DNA of 64,000 bases from Endomychus coccineus (taxonomy: Eukaryota; Arthropoda; Insecta; Coleoptera; Endomychidae): contig OY294067.1 of assembly GCA_958510875.1 (NCBI GenBank), forward strand, positions 277,556,742 through 277,620,741. Direction: 5' to 3'. The position numbers and the translations under genes were made by a program. The notes below the pieces were generated by a model. It was not told where the DNA came from. It did not search any database and saw only the letters and a list, made by a program, of their open reading frames with translations. How positions within the stretch are numbered: position 1 is the stretch's first letter; the number at the start of each line of letters is the position of its first letter. Positions 48,401 through 63,200 of the stretch are shown here, piece by piece.

Positions 48401-51400
48401 TTTCAAATTATCTTAAATTTATTGTAAAAATTCTCAAAAAGGTCTTGGTGCCAGATTCGATCAAATGCTAAGGAGCTATCCAATACTACAGCTATAGATC
48501 TACCATATTTTTCAATAGATGTTTGCCCTATATGTGTTACGTAGACAAGAACATCTCCTGTTGATATCTGGTGACGGAAGTCTTAGTCGTTCACGATTTT
48601 GGTGCTCTCTAAGTTTTGGACGAGCTTGATGTTCACTGATTGTTCCATTATTTTGGATATCACAGGTAGTGGTGTGATCAGTTTATATTCATTGGAAAGA
48701 GTCTCATATCCTTTTCTCTGGAATTGGTTTAAATGGAACTGTTTTCCAGCTGGAAGGATACACACCAAGCTTTGAGGAGATCAAACAGATTGTACCTGTT
48801 CGTTCGCAGACGAAAAACAATTTCAGCCATGTGGTTATCGGTAGTAGCAATATTAGCAGGGACCTTCCCTTGGGGATCCAAAGTAGAATTTGGTCTAAAC
48901 ATTTCAGTAAACATGTTGGTTTATCTTAAGGGGTTTCATTATCTCTGGTTAAGATTGTCTTCGGGAACGTACAAAACGAAAGGGAATCATTTGGCACAAT
49001 GCTAGTTGATATCAGCGATTCGTGCGGGTTCATTGATTAGCTTCTCGAGGCCATAGGTAACGCCGAAAGCCTATCGTCATGTGTCTTCCACCTTATTTGA
49101 AAAGTTCAGCAAAACGGTGTTGTGAACATTTAAATAACTCATAATGCTGGATAATTCTGTTGAATCAGGCCAAGTTTCAGAGGAATAACATCAAAGAAGT
49201 TTGGTTTGCTCTGGTAATCATTAAAGCAAGTGGAACTATTTAAAAGTATTTGTTATAACATACAGCGTAACGTTTTCCGTTCAAATTTTAACTATTACAT
49301 TTGTACGTGCAATTTCAATGGGAGTTTTTTATATATCCTTTTAACGGAATCTATTCCCATAATTAAGATTGATTATTTTAACTCTATTCCCTTAATTAGA
49401 TTAGGTAGGTAGACTACTGGAATTTCCCTTTCGGTCTTCAAAATATTCGAAAATCTTTTGGAATAATTGGATTTTCGAATATTGAGGTACGTTCATCATT
49501 CTTAAGCAGTTTCATTGAACGATACTCTAGTAGGATTTTATTCTCAATGCCGAAGGTCCGATTTTCTAGTTGAATTATTCATTCTCAACTCCCCAACTCA
49601 TTAAACTGTAACTTTTCGACCCACGTCAGAAGTTCTTCTTTGTATCAGTGTTTTAACAGGTAACAAAAGGGACTCTGCCTCAGTCTGTTCTATATTGCAT
49701 TAAGTTCCTGAACAAATAGCCGCTGAATATTGTATTAATTACGTTCCGTAAAACAATAATGTAGGCATGTAACGTATCGCTCTCTTCTTTGACATTTGGC
49801 TCGATTTCCTATTTTATGTTACTAGTTCACTTACTAAAGCCAATGTTTGAGGTTGAGCCTAATCTTAAGGTATTTGGAGAAAAGAAAAATCAATGAGACT
49901 TTTATTTTGTCAAATAAGGATTCATAAGTATAGATAAAATCGTGAATGACCGGCAAGATCACTCCACGTGGGGGTTGACGGAGTATTCTCCGATACAATG
50001 GTTATTAATGCTGGTGTTCTGCAGGGATCTGTCTTGGCACCAACTTTGTTTCTGCTCCATATAAACGTCACGTCCACAGTTTTGCAGATGATGGTAAACA
50101 GAGCGAGACAGAGACAGGTTGACGCAATTATTAGAGATCCGGCAAAGATTTTGAAATGGGGATCTGATAATCTAGTAGAGTTTAATGCAACCACAACTCA
50201 AGCTTGCGGATCCTATAATTATTACTATGATGGATGTCAGATACAACTATTCCTATGAATATTCCATATTCATGCTCGGGATTATCACCAACAGTACCCT
50301 CTCATGGGACGATCATGTGTGATCATCCATTGCGAAAACCGCTTCACAAAAATATGGTTTTCTATTCCGTGCCAAGAGCTACTTTGCATCCCAGCAGCTC
50401 CTCATAATCTAGAAAGCATAGAGTCCTGGAGTACTGTTCACATGTTTGGAGTTCGACTCCCAACATATGCTTGAAGCTCTTGGATTATATTTAGAAGAGA
50501 GCTATTCGTCTGATTGATGATGTCACACTTACGAGTTCATTGGCTTCTCTAGAACATTGTAGAACGTGGGAGACATCTTCCTTTTCTATAGATATTTCTA
50601 TGGTCGGTGTTCATCAGAAATCTCGTCTGTTGTTCCACTACGATAGATTCCAGATAGGGGGACTAGACGATCTCAAACTAGCCACCCTTTCATTGTCAAG
50701 GACCTGTCGACCTACTTCTTACCAGACTTCATTTTTCTATCGAACAGCAAAATTGTGGAACTCTTTACTTAGTGAGGTCTATGCCTATAACCTCCAAACC
50801 TTTACGAAAAATTTTAATGCCTATCTAACATTATAGGATTCCCTCTCGTGTAGTCTAAGTATAAAATAATTTTTTTTTTAATTGTAAATTTTGAGGGGTT
50901 ACGTTTTTAATTGCTTCGCGATACGCAGAAGTGGTATGGTGGTGCTTGAATACATACGAAAAATGAATAATAGAGTTTGTTAAATTCTTATCTTCAAAGT
51001 TACAACCTATAGCTGATCCACAAAATCTAGGACAGGCAGATTCACGGTCAGCTTGAACTCGATCGGATTTTGCTCTTACCTGAAATCGACCAGCCTGCGG
51101 TCCAATATTAAATATTTTGAATGTTGTTGGCCCAGCTTCTCGCTCTAAATATCCAATTACGATTGACGTTGATATATAGATCATTAACTTCCCTCATCCG
51201 TAGGAACCGAAAACTATTGCGAATGATTAGAAACAGATGAAGACGTAGGAAGCAACTACCAACAGCGATCTCCCTCTAGAGGCATTCGCTGTAACGCTTT
51301 ATCCTCGTCAAAAACGGATACACCGTTTCAACATTCACAATAATCATATAGATTGAGTCAGATCGAGCGGTGTATAGGATTAATACGAGAGTATGGGAAA

Positions 51401-54179
51401 GCAAGGCGTATTGTATTGTTAATAAGATAAACAGAAGAAGAATTTGTGTTATGCGATATTGGGAAAGAGGGAATGTGCATTGCACAGATCTAAGAAGTAG
51501 AAATGGGGTGCTAATCAGCGATCTGTTGTTATTTACAAACTGTTGTTTCATAAAAGCGACCACGTAACTGTAGCATATTTTGTCTAATATCAAATAGCAA
51601 CTACTATTTTGTAACTCTTATTTTAAACAGTTATTTTGAGATTTGAGATAGAAATAGCAGTAATAAATAGCACTTGTTATTAGGATTATGATATTTATAT
51701 TCAGAAATAGTAGTATTTCCCGTCCCTAGCTGCTTAAAATTCGATGAAAAATACTTTGGTGCGAACATTTTTACCCTAGCTTGAGTTATTAACTAATCTT
51801 ATCTTGAGAGACTTTATCTAAACTCAAATTAGATGTAGGAAGCTTTTATTTTAAGATATGATCACAATTAGCCAGATCGCTCTGGTTTCGGAGAATTGAT
51901 AAAAATAAGTAAAAGTAGGTATTCTAAACATAGGAAGTTTACTGTCAGAAGTACCGACTTTTGGACAACTTTCAGGTGCATGAGTGAATATTGGGGGAAA
52001 GGTAAAATGTGTCCGCCTTTTTTAGGTTCTCGGCCGATTCCATTTTGAACCCCGCCCCAAAATTTGCTATCATAGACACTCACATTAAAAGATATTCTCA
52101 GAATAATGTTTCTAAGTTGAGCAACTCCAAATTTGAAAAACACCAAAATCGGTCTTGTCGTTACTTAAGGGGTTTTGATATTCACCTTATGAATCACTCC
52201 CAATTTGTTTCAGGGTGGGGACTTATTAACTGGCAATACATCGGGCTATTTGACTCAATGTGTATTCTGGTTTTCAGATTCCACCCTGTATACTTTATTA
52301 TTCATACTAGACTAAGGTATAATGAGAGTGCTTTGTTATAATTAAGGGAGAGTGGAAGTTACACTTCGAGGACGGGCACATAATTAGATATAGCGTGTTT
52401 TTGAAATATGTTGTCAAAGATCTGTTGCTAATTCGCAAATAGTGACAGTTAAGTTGAAAAGCTTATTTAAGCTTAATACAAAGAACAGTGCTTCTAGCTC
52501 ATAGCCTACAATGCATTTCTAATCAAAATTTTCAGGATATGAATATAGAACATATTTCAATAACTAATCAGTAGGTAGCTTATAAACTGAGTCAATATCG
52601 TGACATTGGAATGATAATTTGTAATGAATGAATCCATAAAGGAGATGATAATAGCACTATGAGTACCGAAGTACAATATTTTGTTATCTAAATATCTAAA
52701 CAATAATCTATCGATTATTTCAATACGTTTCTATATTGCGAATTCCGATTTCGAGTGCAGGTTGCTCTATTTTAAAATGATGTCCCAGTTGTAATCTTGC
52801 AACCGTCACCAGCCGATAGTACATCGGAAAATATGTCATTCAAAGTTTGGTTTAAAAAAAGGTTTCTCTAGGCCGCTGCCACGATTTTGTAAAAATTTGA
52901 CTCAAATACTTCTCAAAATATATACCTTTTATTGAACACTAGAAATAATCTAAAAAAAAACAGCTGTCTAGAACTATTAGTTTGTAGTGTTACTGAAATT
53001 ATGAATATGATCGGGAATCAATAACGAGTCGAGTGTATGTCATTTTCGATTACACATATCGATTATTTTCTTATATGTTATCAGACCAGAAAAACTTTCT
53101 TTCTGATAAAATTGAAACAAAGTTGTGAAACTAGAGATTATAGTAGGGTACTCTATATAAAAGTACATGCATTTTTTCTTCCAGTTCTCGTTTCGGAGAA
53201 TTGATAAAAATAAGGCGGTCTCAGTAGATATACATTCAGGTTGAAAAGTAGGTATTCTAGACATAGAAAGTTTACTCTCAGAAGTACCGACTTTTGGACA
53301 ACTTTCAGGTGCATGAGTGAATATTGGGGGAAAGGTAAAAAGTGTCCGCCTTTTTTAGGTTCTTGGCCGATTCCATTTTGAACCCCGCCCCAAAATTTGC
53401 TATCATAGACACTCACATCAAGAGATATTCTTAGAATAATGTTTCTAAGTTGAGCAACTCCGAAACTGAGAAACACCAAAAACGGTCTGTGTCGTTATTT
53501 AAGGGGTTTTGATATTCACCTTATTAATCACGCCCAATTTGTTTCAGGGTGGGGACTTATTAACTCGCAATACATCGGGATATTTGACTCAATCTGTATA
53601 CTGGTTTTCAGATCCCACCCTGTATACTTTATTATTCATACTAGACTACGGTATAATGAGAGTGCTTTGTTATAATTAAGGGAGAGTGGAAGTTACACTT
53701 TGAGGACGGGCATATAATTAGATGTAGCGTGTTTTTGAAATATGTTGCCAAAGATCTGTTGCTAATTGGCAAATAGTGACAGTTAAGTAGAAAAGTTCAT
53801 TCAAGCTTCCATTGCAAGCATACAAAGAAAAGTGCTTTTGCTTCATAGCCTACAATATGTTTCAATGCATTTCTAATCAAAATTTTCAGGATATGAACAT
53901 AGAACATATTTCAATAACTAATCAGTAGGTAGCTTATAAACTGGGTTAATATCGTGACATTGGAATGATAATTTGTTATGGATAAATCCATAAAGGAGAT
54001 GACAATAGCACTATGAGTACTGAAGTACAATATTTTGTTATCTGAATATCTAAACAATAATCTATCGATTATTATAGTTTTATTTAGATTTAGTTTAGAT
54101 AATAATTGTTAATTTATATATTTTTGTATGCATCGTCCTGATCTTTAATTGGGTTTTATACCTGTTGATCAGAGTAAAA

Positions 54180-54211
<32 letters not shown>

Positions 54212-57200
54212 GTGGGGAGTGCCCTTTGTGGGCATCCTCTAGTTGTGCAGATGGAAATAGATTCTTGCCCTATTTCTGTCTGCTATTCTGGTAGAGAGCA
54301 GTTGAGACATCCATCTGGTTGTCGTAACATCTACTCATCTGTCTTCTAGTGCTCTTTTGACTGCTTCATGTGATGTATTGTCAAAAGCCCCTTCTATAGA
54401 AGGCTTTTCTATTTGTGGCTTTCTAGACATAAATGTCACAAATTATAGTTTCCTTACTCTCCAGGTCATCCTGGATTTCATCTGCCAGTTGCCCCAATGC
54501 GGTCTTTATAAATTTGCCCGTCTGGTTAGCATGCTGGCGTGGGTGCATTGACACTCGTTTCAAGATTTCTGTTCTGATATAATTATCAGTGGCTTTCTCT
54601 ACCTTTTATCAGACGAACGATGTGAGACTGATGGATCGCAGGGATCTGGAGTGTGTTGTGTTCCATTTTCCCGTTTTGGAAATGAAGTTGACCTTGGCCC
54701 TTTTCCATACGGATTATACGTGTGATACGTACTAATAAGCAAAAAAAGCGGTTGTCAATATGGTTAAGTGAAATATAATAATTTCATCCGAAACACTGAA
54801 GATGGATGTCAAAAATCACACTAAAACAGGGCTACCATGCCCAAAACTGATACAATTTCTATTTCCACCCCTTTGAAGTCTTATATTAACTGTCTTTATC
54901 CTTTCTTACACTTTCATCATTAAAAAAATACGTTTGTTCCCGTATAATAATTACAAAATTTAGTACGTTTGTCATCGCGGAGAACTGTCTGTAACTGGAC
55001 ATATGCATGTAAAAAAAAGGAAAACTCGCAAGAATCTTACTTTGGAACAAAAAACGTGATTTTTACTCAACTTCTACAAGTTGGGTTTTCTATCACTTCC
55101 GATCATTTCCGCATTTAGTTCTTTTACCATTTCTATTGACGTCATTACTAACCCATTGCACAAGGTTTCATCGAAATTCATTTTGTAGAACTCAAAAAGA
55201 GACGTTGGTCATTTTAACGCTTTATTGACAAGCCTAAAAGTTATTGGATAGGTGCATTCCTGGCTCCTAGAATATACAACAAGCTCTATGAGAGAGCGAA
55301 ACAGCTGTTTAGAACTATTAGTTTGTAGCGTTACTGATCGATCTAGACTAGAGAGACCTTATCATTGTTATCTGGCAGAATTTCTCAATTGTTACAACTT
55401 ATACATGTTCATGAATGTGTTGGAAATATGTAAATATGAATTTCTTTTGATAAATCGTATTGTATTATAGTTATTAGTTGAAAGTTGTGTACAATTGAAA
55501 TTGTATTACGTATTCAATTTGAATGAATTAGATATACGTAGTGAACTCTGAAACTATGGATTATTTTGGATATGTTCTAATAATAAAATGTTAGTCGTGG
55601 TATTTTTTATGGATTGTTTTATTTGTTTATCGTATCAATAGTGTGAATTATGAATATGATCGGGAATCAATAACGAATCGAGTGTATGTCATTTTCGATT
55701 TCACATATCGATATATGTTATCAAACCAGTAAAACTTTCTTTCTGATAAAATTGAAACAAAGTTGTGAAACTCGAGATTATAGTAGGGCACTCTATATAA
55801 AAGTATATGCATTTTTTCCTTCCAGTTCGAGAAAACTCTGAAAACAAATCCAAACTCATATTACTAATTTGGGGTATAACCGTGGATCATGGTAAATTTC
55901 AAATGGAAGATAAAACCAGTATTACTTTCGAAGAAATTTGGGTCAAGTTCACAGCATCCTTGTGCCCCGCACTAAAAGATAAACCGAAAATATTTATTTT
56001 CAATGTGAGTATTGAATATAATTATAATTATGATTGTCTGTTTCTATATAAAGTTCATGTTATAAGAGGTGATAAGTTATCGACAACAATTATAGTATGA
56101 GAACTGAGTGATTTATCATTTTATCACTATTAAGGGAGGGGGAGCATTGCGGTCTCTTCGCACCCATTGTCACGTGTCACCTAGTGGAGCGTCTCCCCCA
56201 GGTGTACGATTCCTGAAAGGTTAACACCATTGTAACATGGCTCTCTCTTGAAGAAAATCAATATGAATTTAGTTGAAGAATTCATATTATTCCTAATCCT
56301 CAATCTATTCATTTATTGACAGTATGGCCATTTAATTAAGAGAACCATGGCACGTTGAAGTTTGATCCCAATCATTGATTAGCTGGAGCAAACGTGAAAA
56401 AAATCAGTGCCAGTTACCCTTTTTTGTCACAAGACACTTAACATGTTAACACACTGGAAGGGTGAACGATAATATTAATTAGATAAACTCGTACTCAAAA
56501 AGAATAATAAAATTTAATAATAAAAATAACAATTAAATTAATAATGATAATAATAAAAGAATGTTTATTATAATTAAAGATAATGAAATTGAATATTATA
56601 GTTATTAATAATAATTACTAATAAGAATAAAAAATAAGATCAAAATCTAAACTCAATTGGAACAAACCTAGATAATCTAAATTAACTAAGAAACAGAAAA
56701 TAAAACTAAGACTATTCAATTCATACCCAACCAGGATGAACCTAGGAGATCGAAATTAAATGAACTGATTTGAAAGAATTGTTGAACTTGAACTTGAATA
56801 AAAACTAAGAACAACAAAATTTGATTGAAAATCTAAAACAACTCTGACTTAGCGAAATCCACCCTTCTTAGCAAAAATACTTTGAAGACACTATCAAGTT
56901 AAATCAATTGAAATTGACTGTCACATGATTTCTCAAGAGAACAATTCAAGCTAGAAAATATAACTGAAGGTTTTTCGCATTTCGGTTGATATTTATAATG
57001 CGTCCTCTACAATTAGGGAAGGAATTGTTTAACCAATAAGCAGTGAAATGCCTCTCTTGAGGTCTCTAGTTTAGAATGTTTTAAGTGGGGATTTCTAAGC
57101 CTATCTGTCCTTTTCTAAATATTACTAACTGATTTGAAAGCACATATGATCATTTCAATATGATTCTAGTCCCACAAAAATATCGTTTGGTCAAATTTCT

Positions 57201-60200
57201 CGGGTTTTCCGGGAAAGAGGGTGAATTTTTCATTTTCCGAATTCAGATTCTGGTTCAGCGGACCTAAGAACCCCCTTGATACCAAATTTCAGAAATATTG
57301 GGTTGAAAGATCCTGAGATATTCCATTTGTTATATATACATTGTCAAATGAAAATGGTTTTTCCTAGTTTATTAATAGGAGAAGTCATGAGTGCGCTTAT
57401 TCACCAGTCCACGGATGATCTAGAAGCGAAACCCAACACAATGCAAGAAGAATTTTTCAATTCGGTTTTGTATCTCAAATTTTAAAAGTGACCACGTTTT
57501 TCTCACATTTTCGACTGAACTATTTATGACTTTGCTTGGAATCAATTGTCCCATTGTTTTTGCGCTTTTAGATTGAATATCTTCCCTATATACGTCCCCT
57601 GAATAAGATGCAGTGTCAGTTTTCTTGACAGAGAAAATGTGTAGCTTTCTCTATTGGCAACTATTCAAAAAAGACATAATGAAATTGTTATTCTCAAAGT
57701 ACAGATTAAAATACAAAATTCTTCAATTTAGTGAGACAGTATGAAATGAAACCTTTAGCAGATAAAAACCGGTCTTGATGAAATTTTGCAATAAATTTTC
57801 GGCTCCTACGAGTGGGGGAAGTCACGTGATCAATTTATGACAGCTTTTCCCGTAGTACGTATGAATAACTTTTTAAGCGTTGAGCGGCTGAAAAATATTC
57901 CACTGTCGCAATTGCCAATGTCTATGACTCACCAATCCAATACTAATCAGATAACGAGAATCAACATTATTTTCTTCCAGACTATACATCCTCATTCTAA
58001 AAATACGACGGATTCAATGCAATATTCCAAAGAGTCTGCAGCTGCATATGAGATTCCAAATGAAGCAGACATGCTTCTAATATTCAAGTATAATGATGGT
58101 ATGTATAAAAAAACTAGAAATGTGTTGTCGCTTGGATATAGATAAATAGTGTTGGTGTGGAAAAGTTACTCTTCGCAAATCCTATTTGGTTACCGATTTT
58201 TATACCGGGTGGGCCAATCAAAACGAAACACGGTCGATATCTCATTTACCGTTCGTTGAAAAAAAAATCGCTCGGACCTGTCGATTTTTATTTCCCAGGG
58301 CAAAGATTTTGCCCATATCAACAACCTTGTCGCTTCAATCCCAAAATCTTGAATAGAAATAGGGATCGAGTGGTACCTATCTTAAAGGTAATCGAATTCT
58401 CTGTTCAATGCATCTTAGTTTTACAAATTTGATGCAGCCGTGTTTGAGAAAATACGAGAACAACAATGAAAACAAAACGATTTCTCAATGATTATTGCTC
58501 GATGAAGAAATGTTAAAGCCCCTTGATTTTTATCTCGGAAAAGTAGTCTTTTGTGCATAATTTTCAATTCTGCCACTACAACTCCCGCAGGGGTGAGCTT
58601 CAACCGTTATATTAAAATGGAATTAAAATTCGTGTGATATCATATTTCAATAGTCATTAAATTCTCTTTTCAGCAATTATTCATTAACTTTAATTTCTGT
58701 TTATTATTTATTTTAATAAGAAAATGTTTTCTACATCCCTCAATCGATTTATCATTGAAAAAAGGTAACGCAAATTCTAATTTTATCGTTCGAAGAAAAA
58801 ATACTTCATTTTGTCTGCTGTGAAATTCAGTTTTTGTAAAGAATTTATAAATTTTGCAGTTCCTTAGAAGTTCCGAGTATTTACATTTAATTCATTTCAA
58901 TTTGGTATCTCGCAGGGTTTTGTCTGTGACTAAACTTCATTTTGCTCTGAAATGGTTTATTCTACTGCAGAAAAAGTATCACTGATTGAACCGTATTATG
59001 AAAATGGTAGATGAGCTTATATTGCAGCACAGGTATTCAATGAGATGAATTCAGGTAAAGATGTCAACCGAAAATACATAATTGAGCTGGTAGCAAAATT
59101 TAGGGAAACAGGATCAGTGACACACCGAAAACCAATTGCTCCAAATCGAAGGATAGTGGGAAACGAAGCAGTGGAAGTTGCTGTTTTGGACCACGTCAAT
59201 ATGGACCCTACATTATGCACCAGGAAACTATCTGTAGTGTGTGGCATATCTCATATTCGCATAATTTTGAAGACACATAAATTTCACCCCTACAAAATTC
59301 ATCTTGAACAACAGTTAAACGAAGATGATTTTGACAGACATTTGGAATTTTGCGAGATTATGATGAACGAGTTTAGTGTTCAACATTTGTTTTTCTGATG
59401 AGTGTTGGTTCTTTCTAAATGGGACTGCTAATCATCACAATTGTCGATATTGGCCTTCACACTCAACATCCTGAGAAATTAAATGTCTGGGTTGGAATGT
59501 ATGGCGATTGTTTAATTGGTCCTTTTTTTCTCCCAGGATATCTAAATGGAGGAATGTATCTGCAATTATTAGAAGACGCTATCGATCCTGCGTTGACAGA
59601 GACGCTTGAAAATAATAACAATTACAATGCCGAAGAGTTGACATTTCAACAAGATCGAACGTATCCTGTTAGATGGATCGACCGGAGAGGATCAACAGAG
59701 TGGCCTGCAAGATCACCTGACTTGACCCTCTTATATTTTATTCTATAGGATCACTTAAAAAGTAAGCCACAGTCATTAAATGAATTACGTCAGCGGATCA
59801 TTGATGAATGTCGGGTCATTACACCAGAAATGCTTCATAATGTCAGGGACAGTTTTGAATAAAATCTCTATTATTGTATGAAAGCAGGAGGCCAACACTT
59901 TCAGCACCTATTATCATGAACGATGAATAAGCTAAATGTATATTTAGTGTGTCATCTTTTTTTGTAAACCTAAACCATACCGTAAAGCTAAGCTCAAAAA
60001 GAATATTTTTTTTCAGAAAAACAATGTTATTACATAAAATTAACGTAAAAATCAATACAAATGTTTTATCAGTGTTGACTTATTAACTAACTTAACTACC
60101 TACTTAATTCTTAAAAATTGTTAGAGCGTGAGAAGACATTTTGATGACCTTTCAATTGTGGTATCATTTGACTTTTAATCCCATTTTAATTTGAGGGTTG

Positions 60201-63200
60201 AAGCTTACCTCTGCGGAAGGTTTGAGAGGCAGAGTTGAAAATAAGCAAAACAACTTTTTTCTCCCTATAAAAATCAACGGACCTCAACATTTTCTCATCG
60301 ATCAATAAATTTTTTTTCATTGTTCTTCCCTTATTTTCTCAAAAACGGCAGCATCAAATTTGTGATACTGAGATGCGTTAAACAGAGAATTTACCTTTGA
60401 AATAAGGTACCACTCGACTCCTATTCCCATTTAAGATTTTGGAGGTAAAGCTCACCCCTGCGAGGGGGTGAAAGTTACAATGTTGATGATACGGGCAAAA
60501 TCATTCCTCCGGGAAATAAATATCGACGGGTCCGAGCGATTTTTTTTTAAACGAACGGCATATGAGATATCGGCCCTGTTTCGTTTTGATTGGCCCACCC
60601 GGTACAATTGTTCTACATTCCCCATTTGTGTAAATTACTTATTTTATCATCTTTCAAATTAATAATGATTATAAGAATACACACATTTTCGAGTCTAGTG
60701 AGAGGAAGTCCGATATCCCAACCCATAGACCACACCACCACTTGTTATAAACTGTTGCAGAACGGTGTAAGTTTAAGTTTACTTCAATAATTATTGTCCT
60801 TGTTGTTGTTGGACGATTTTGTTGAAATTTGGGTTTGTCGCCGAACAGCAAACACTTTTTTGTCAAAATTTGAATGTGGTAGGACTTTTAGTTTTCCAGT
60901 GACATTCAAACAGACAGACGGACGGATTTTTTAAAAGTTGCTTAAAATTCGATGAGAAATACTATGGTACAAGAATTTTAGCTCTAGGACTTTTTTTAAC
61001 GATTTTAGAAATAACTTGAGTTAATGCAATACACCCTTCCGACTTCGTCACGAAGAGTATGTTAATATCATGTCATAGATATTAAACCAATGCTTAATCA
61101 TTGAGTTGATTTTGGTACTTCGGTAGATAAAGAAGATATCTGATTTGTGGAATCACCTTTAATATGTTTTTAGATTCGATATAGAACAAGGACATTGATA
61201 AGGTATTCAACTCATTCTTTTGTCATTAGTCATCATTGATGTAAAATAAGAAATTCAAATCATTACTAACTTATGAGAAAGACGAAACAAAATCATCATT
61301 TGGACGTTTAGGTACTTTTAGGCCTTTTTAAAAAGGAGGGATTCTATACCTCAGGATACGAAGATGACCTATTTGAGATAGTTCAATGCGATCTAATGCA
61401 GCGAACCCTCCAAAGTTGGTGTATAGACCACTCTTTGAACGTTAACCCACCAAAGACTCCTTCACGAGGAAAAGGAAAATAGACGAGTTTCGAATACGTA
61501 AACTACTCAACACTACCCTAACGTTATTGTCGGAGGTTAAATATCCGAGTACAATCTTTGACAGCAAGCTTACATGGGGATTTCATCTCACTGAAAGCAA
61601 GCATCGCTCTTTGGCAGTGTAGGAGAGCGATCGAAAAAACATGGGTACTATGATATCCCCAAATATAGCAGTTTGACTACTACTACAGTCATAAGACCCT
61701 TGATAACATACAATAACAACAGTACTCCAATCGGAAATCTGTGCTATCCACCACGTGACAATGTAATATACACCCATTACTTTGTTTTAATTCTTGTAAT
61801 TTATTAACTTTCTACTACTGACCCTCTCCATGACCAACCTCACAGCGCTCCTCTGGTAGTGCGTGTCCTCACGGCTTCCAGCAAATAATCGGAATTTGCA
61901 TTCAGGCAATTAATCTTAACTTTCAACTACTTTATTCATTATTATGATATGCTGCCACCACTTACTTATTTTAAGAGGTTAAGCAGGAACCCTCCGGTAC
62001 TATCAATGCTTATCACTTTATAGGTAAACTTTGGGTTGTTTTATTTATTAAATCAAACCAATCGACTTATGACCTGGATTTATTGTCAATAATTTTAGTA
62101 TGACGAAATATAATTATATGGATATTTAGAGAATATTACAACTAAACTAAATGATTACTAACCTCTACCGTTGTGAAAACATAAACGAAAGGAATAGTGG
62201 TTTCTGGATTGAATCTCAAACAAGAGTCCCTTACAACCCTTTACCACATTAATACTCTACTCAGCGGAAATCCTGTAGTACCAGTCTAACCCAAACAGTT
62301 GTAATTAGATCTAAGACTTACCCCCTTGTTGTTTAACCTTCCCCTAACACTCACTAATTTTAATTCACCGGTCAAGTCGGTGCCAATGATATAGAACGAA
62401 TTTATTTATTTAACGATGATAACACATCGGAGTCCCCGGCTGTCCTCTGAACTGAGCTACTTAACAATTTAATTTATTTACCACATTACACCTTAATCAC
62501 GAAATTTTATCTTTTTGAGAAAGGACTGAATTTACTTCGGCTTTAATGATACGCGTCTTGAGTATGGACCGGCCCGAACTGCCTTCTTCCCTCTTGTAGA
62601 AAGAGTTTTATCAAAACAGCCCAGCCTCTATACCCCCTTACTTCTCAACCCGATTATACCTTTATTTCCAGCTCCCTGTTTTCGCTGATGTCATATTTTT
62701 CATTGATAACATCTTCGTGTGAGTTCAGAGTATCGGTTCATATCTTCGGCGGCAAAGGACTTCCATTGTTTCAATCCAGACTAACATTACCGCCTTAACT
62801 CGATAAGATTATCGCACATACCACAGGCCACCTTGATAATGAGAAGCTACGATTTCCCTAATTCCGATTTATTACAGGAAAATAAATTCTGAACAGCTAA
62901 ATCAGGGGTGAAGAGCTTTAAAGGATGAATTTATTAATATGCATATTCACATTATTACTACTATGTTCAGGAAAATTCTATGTTATGAAAGAAACTAAAC
63001 ATCAGGAAAGGTTTAGCGCAATGAATGGGTAGGTGTTTTTGCTGATAATCTCCTTGGGCTTGTAGAATCACCTAATGTTTTAAATGGTAAAAAGTATCTA
63101 GACTTTTTACAAAATACTTTACCGGATTGGAGATGGGAAGAAGCGGTTAAATTGATTGGCCAGAAAGGACTCTCAAGCAGCTTTACAAGTTTACAACGCC

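Noticed and set aside
50855..51184. A 109-residue minus-strand open frame with EREAGPTTFKIFNIGPQAG
   Set aside because: No family recognised, no convincing splice or start context, and it lies in an intron full of retrotransposon fragments. It could be old element coding sequence.
56005..57980. Search for a hidden exon carrying a caspase ACxG active-site motif
   Set aside because: No Ala-Cys-x-Gly codon pattern next to splice sites was found by eye. Expression data would be needed to exclude it fully.
62400..62480. A stretch resembling a tRNA half (CTGAACTGAGCTACTTAAC)
   Set aside because: No cloverleaf could be formed with the flanking sequence. No tRNA or rRNA gene was found in the window.
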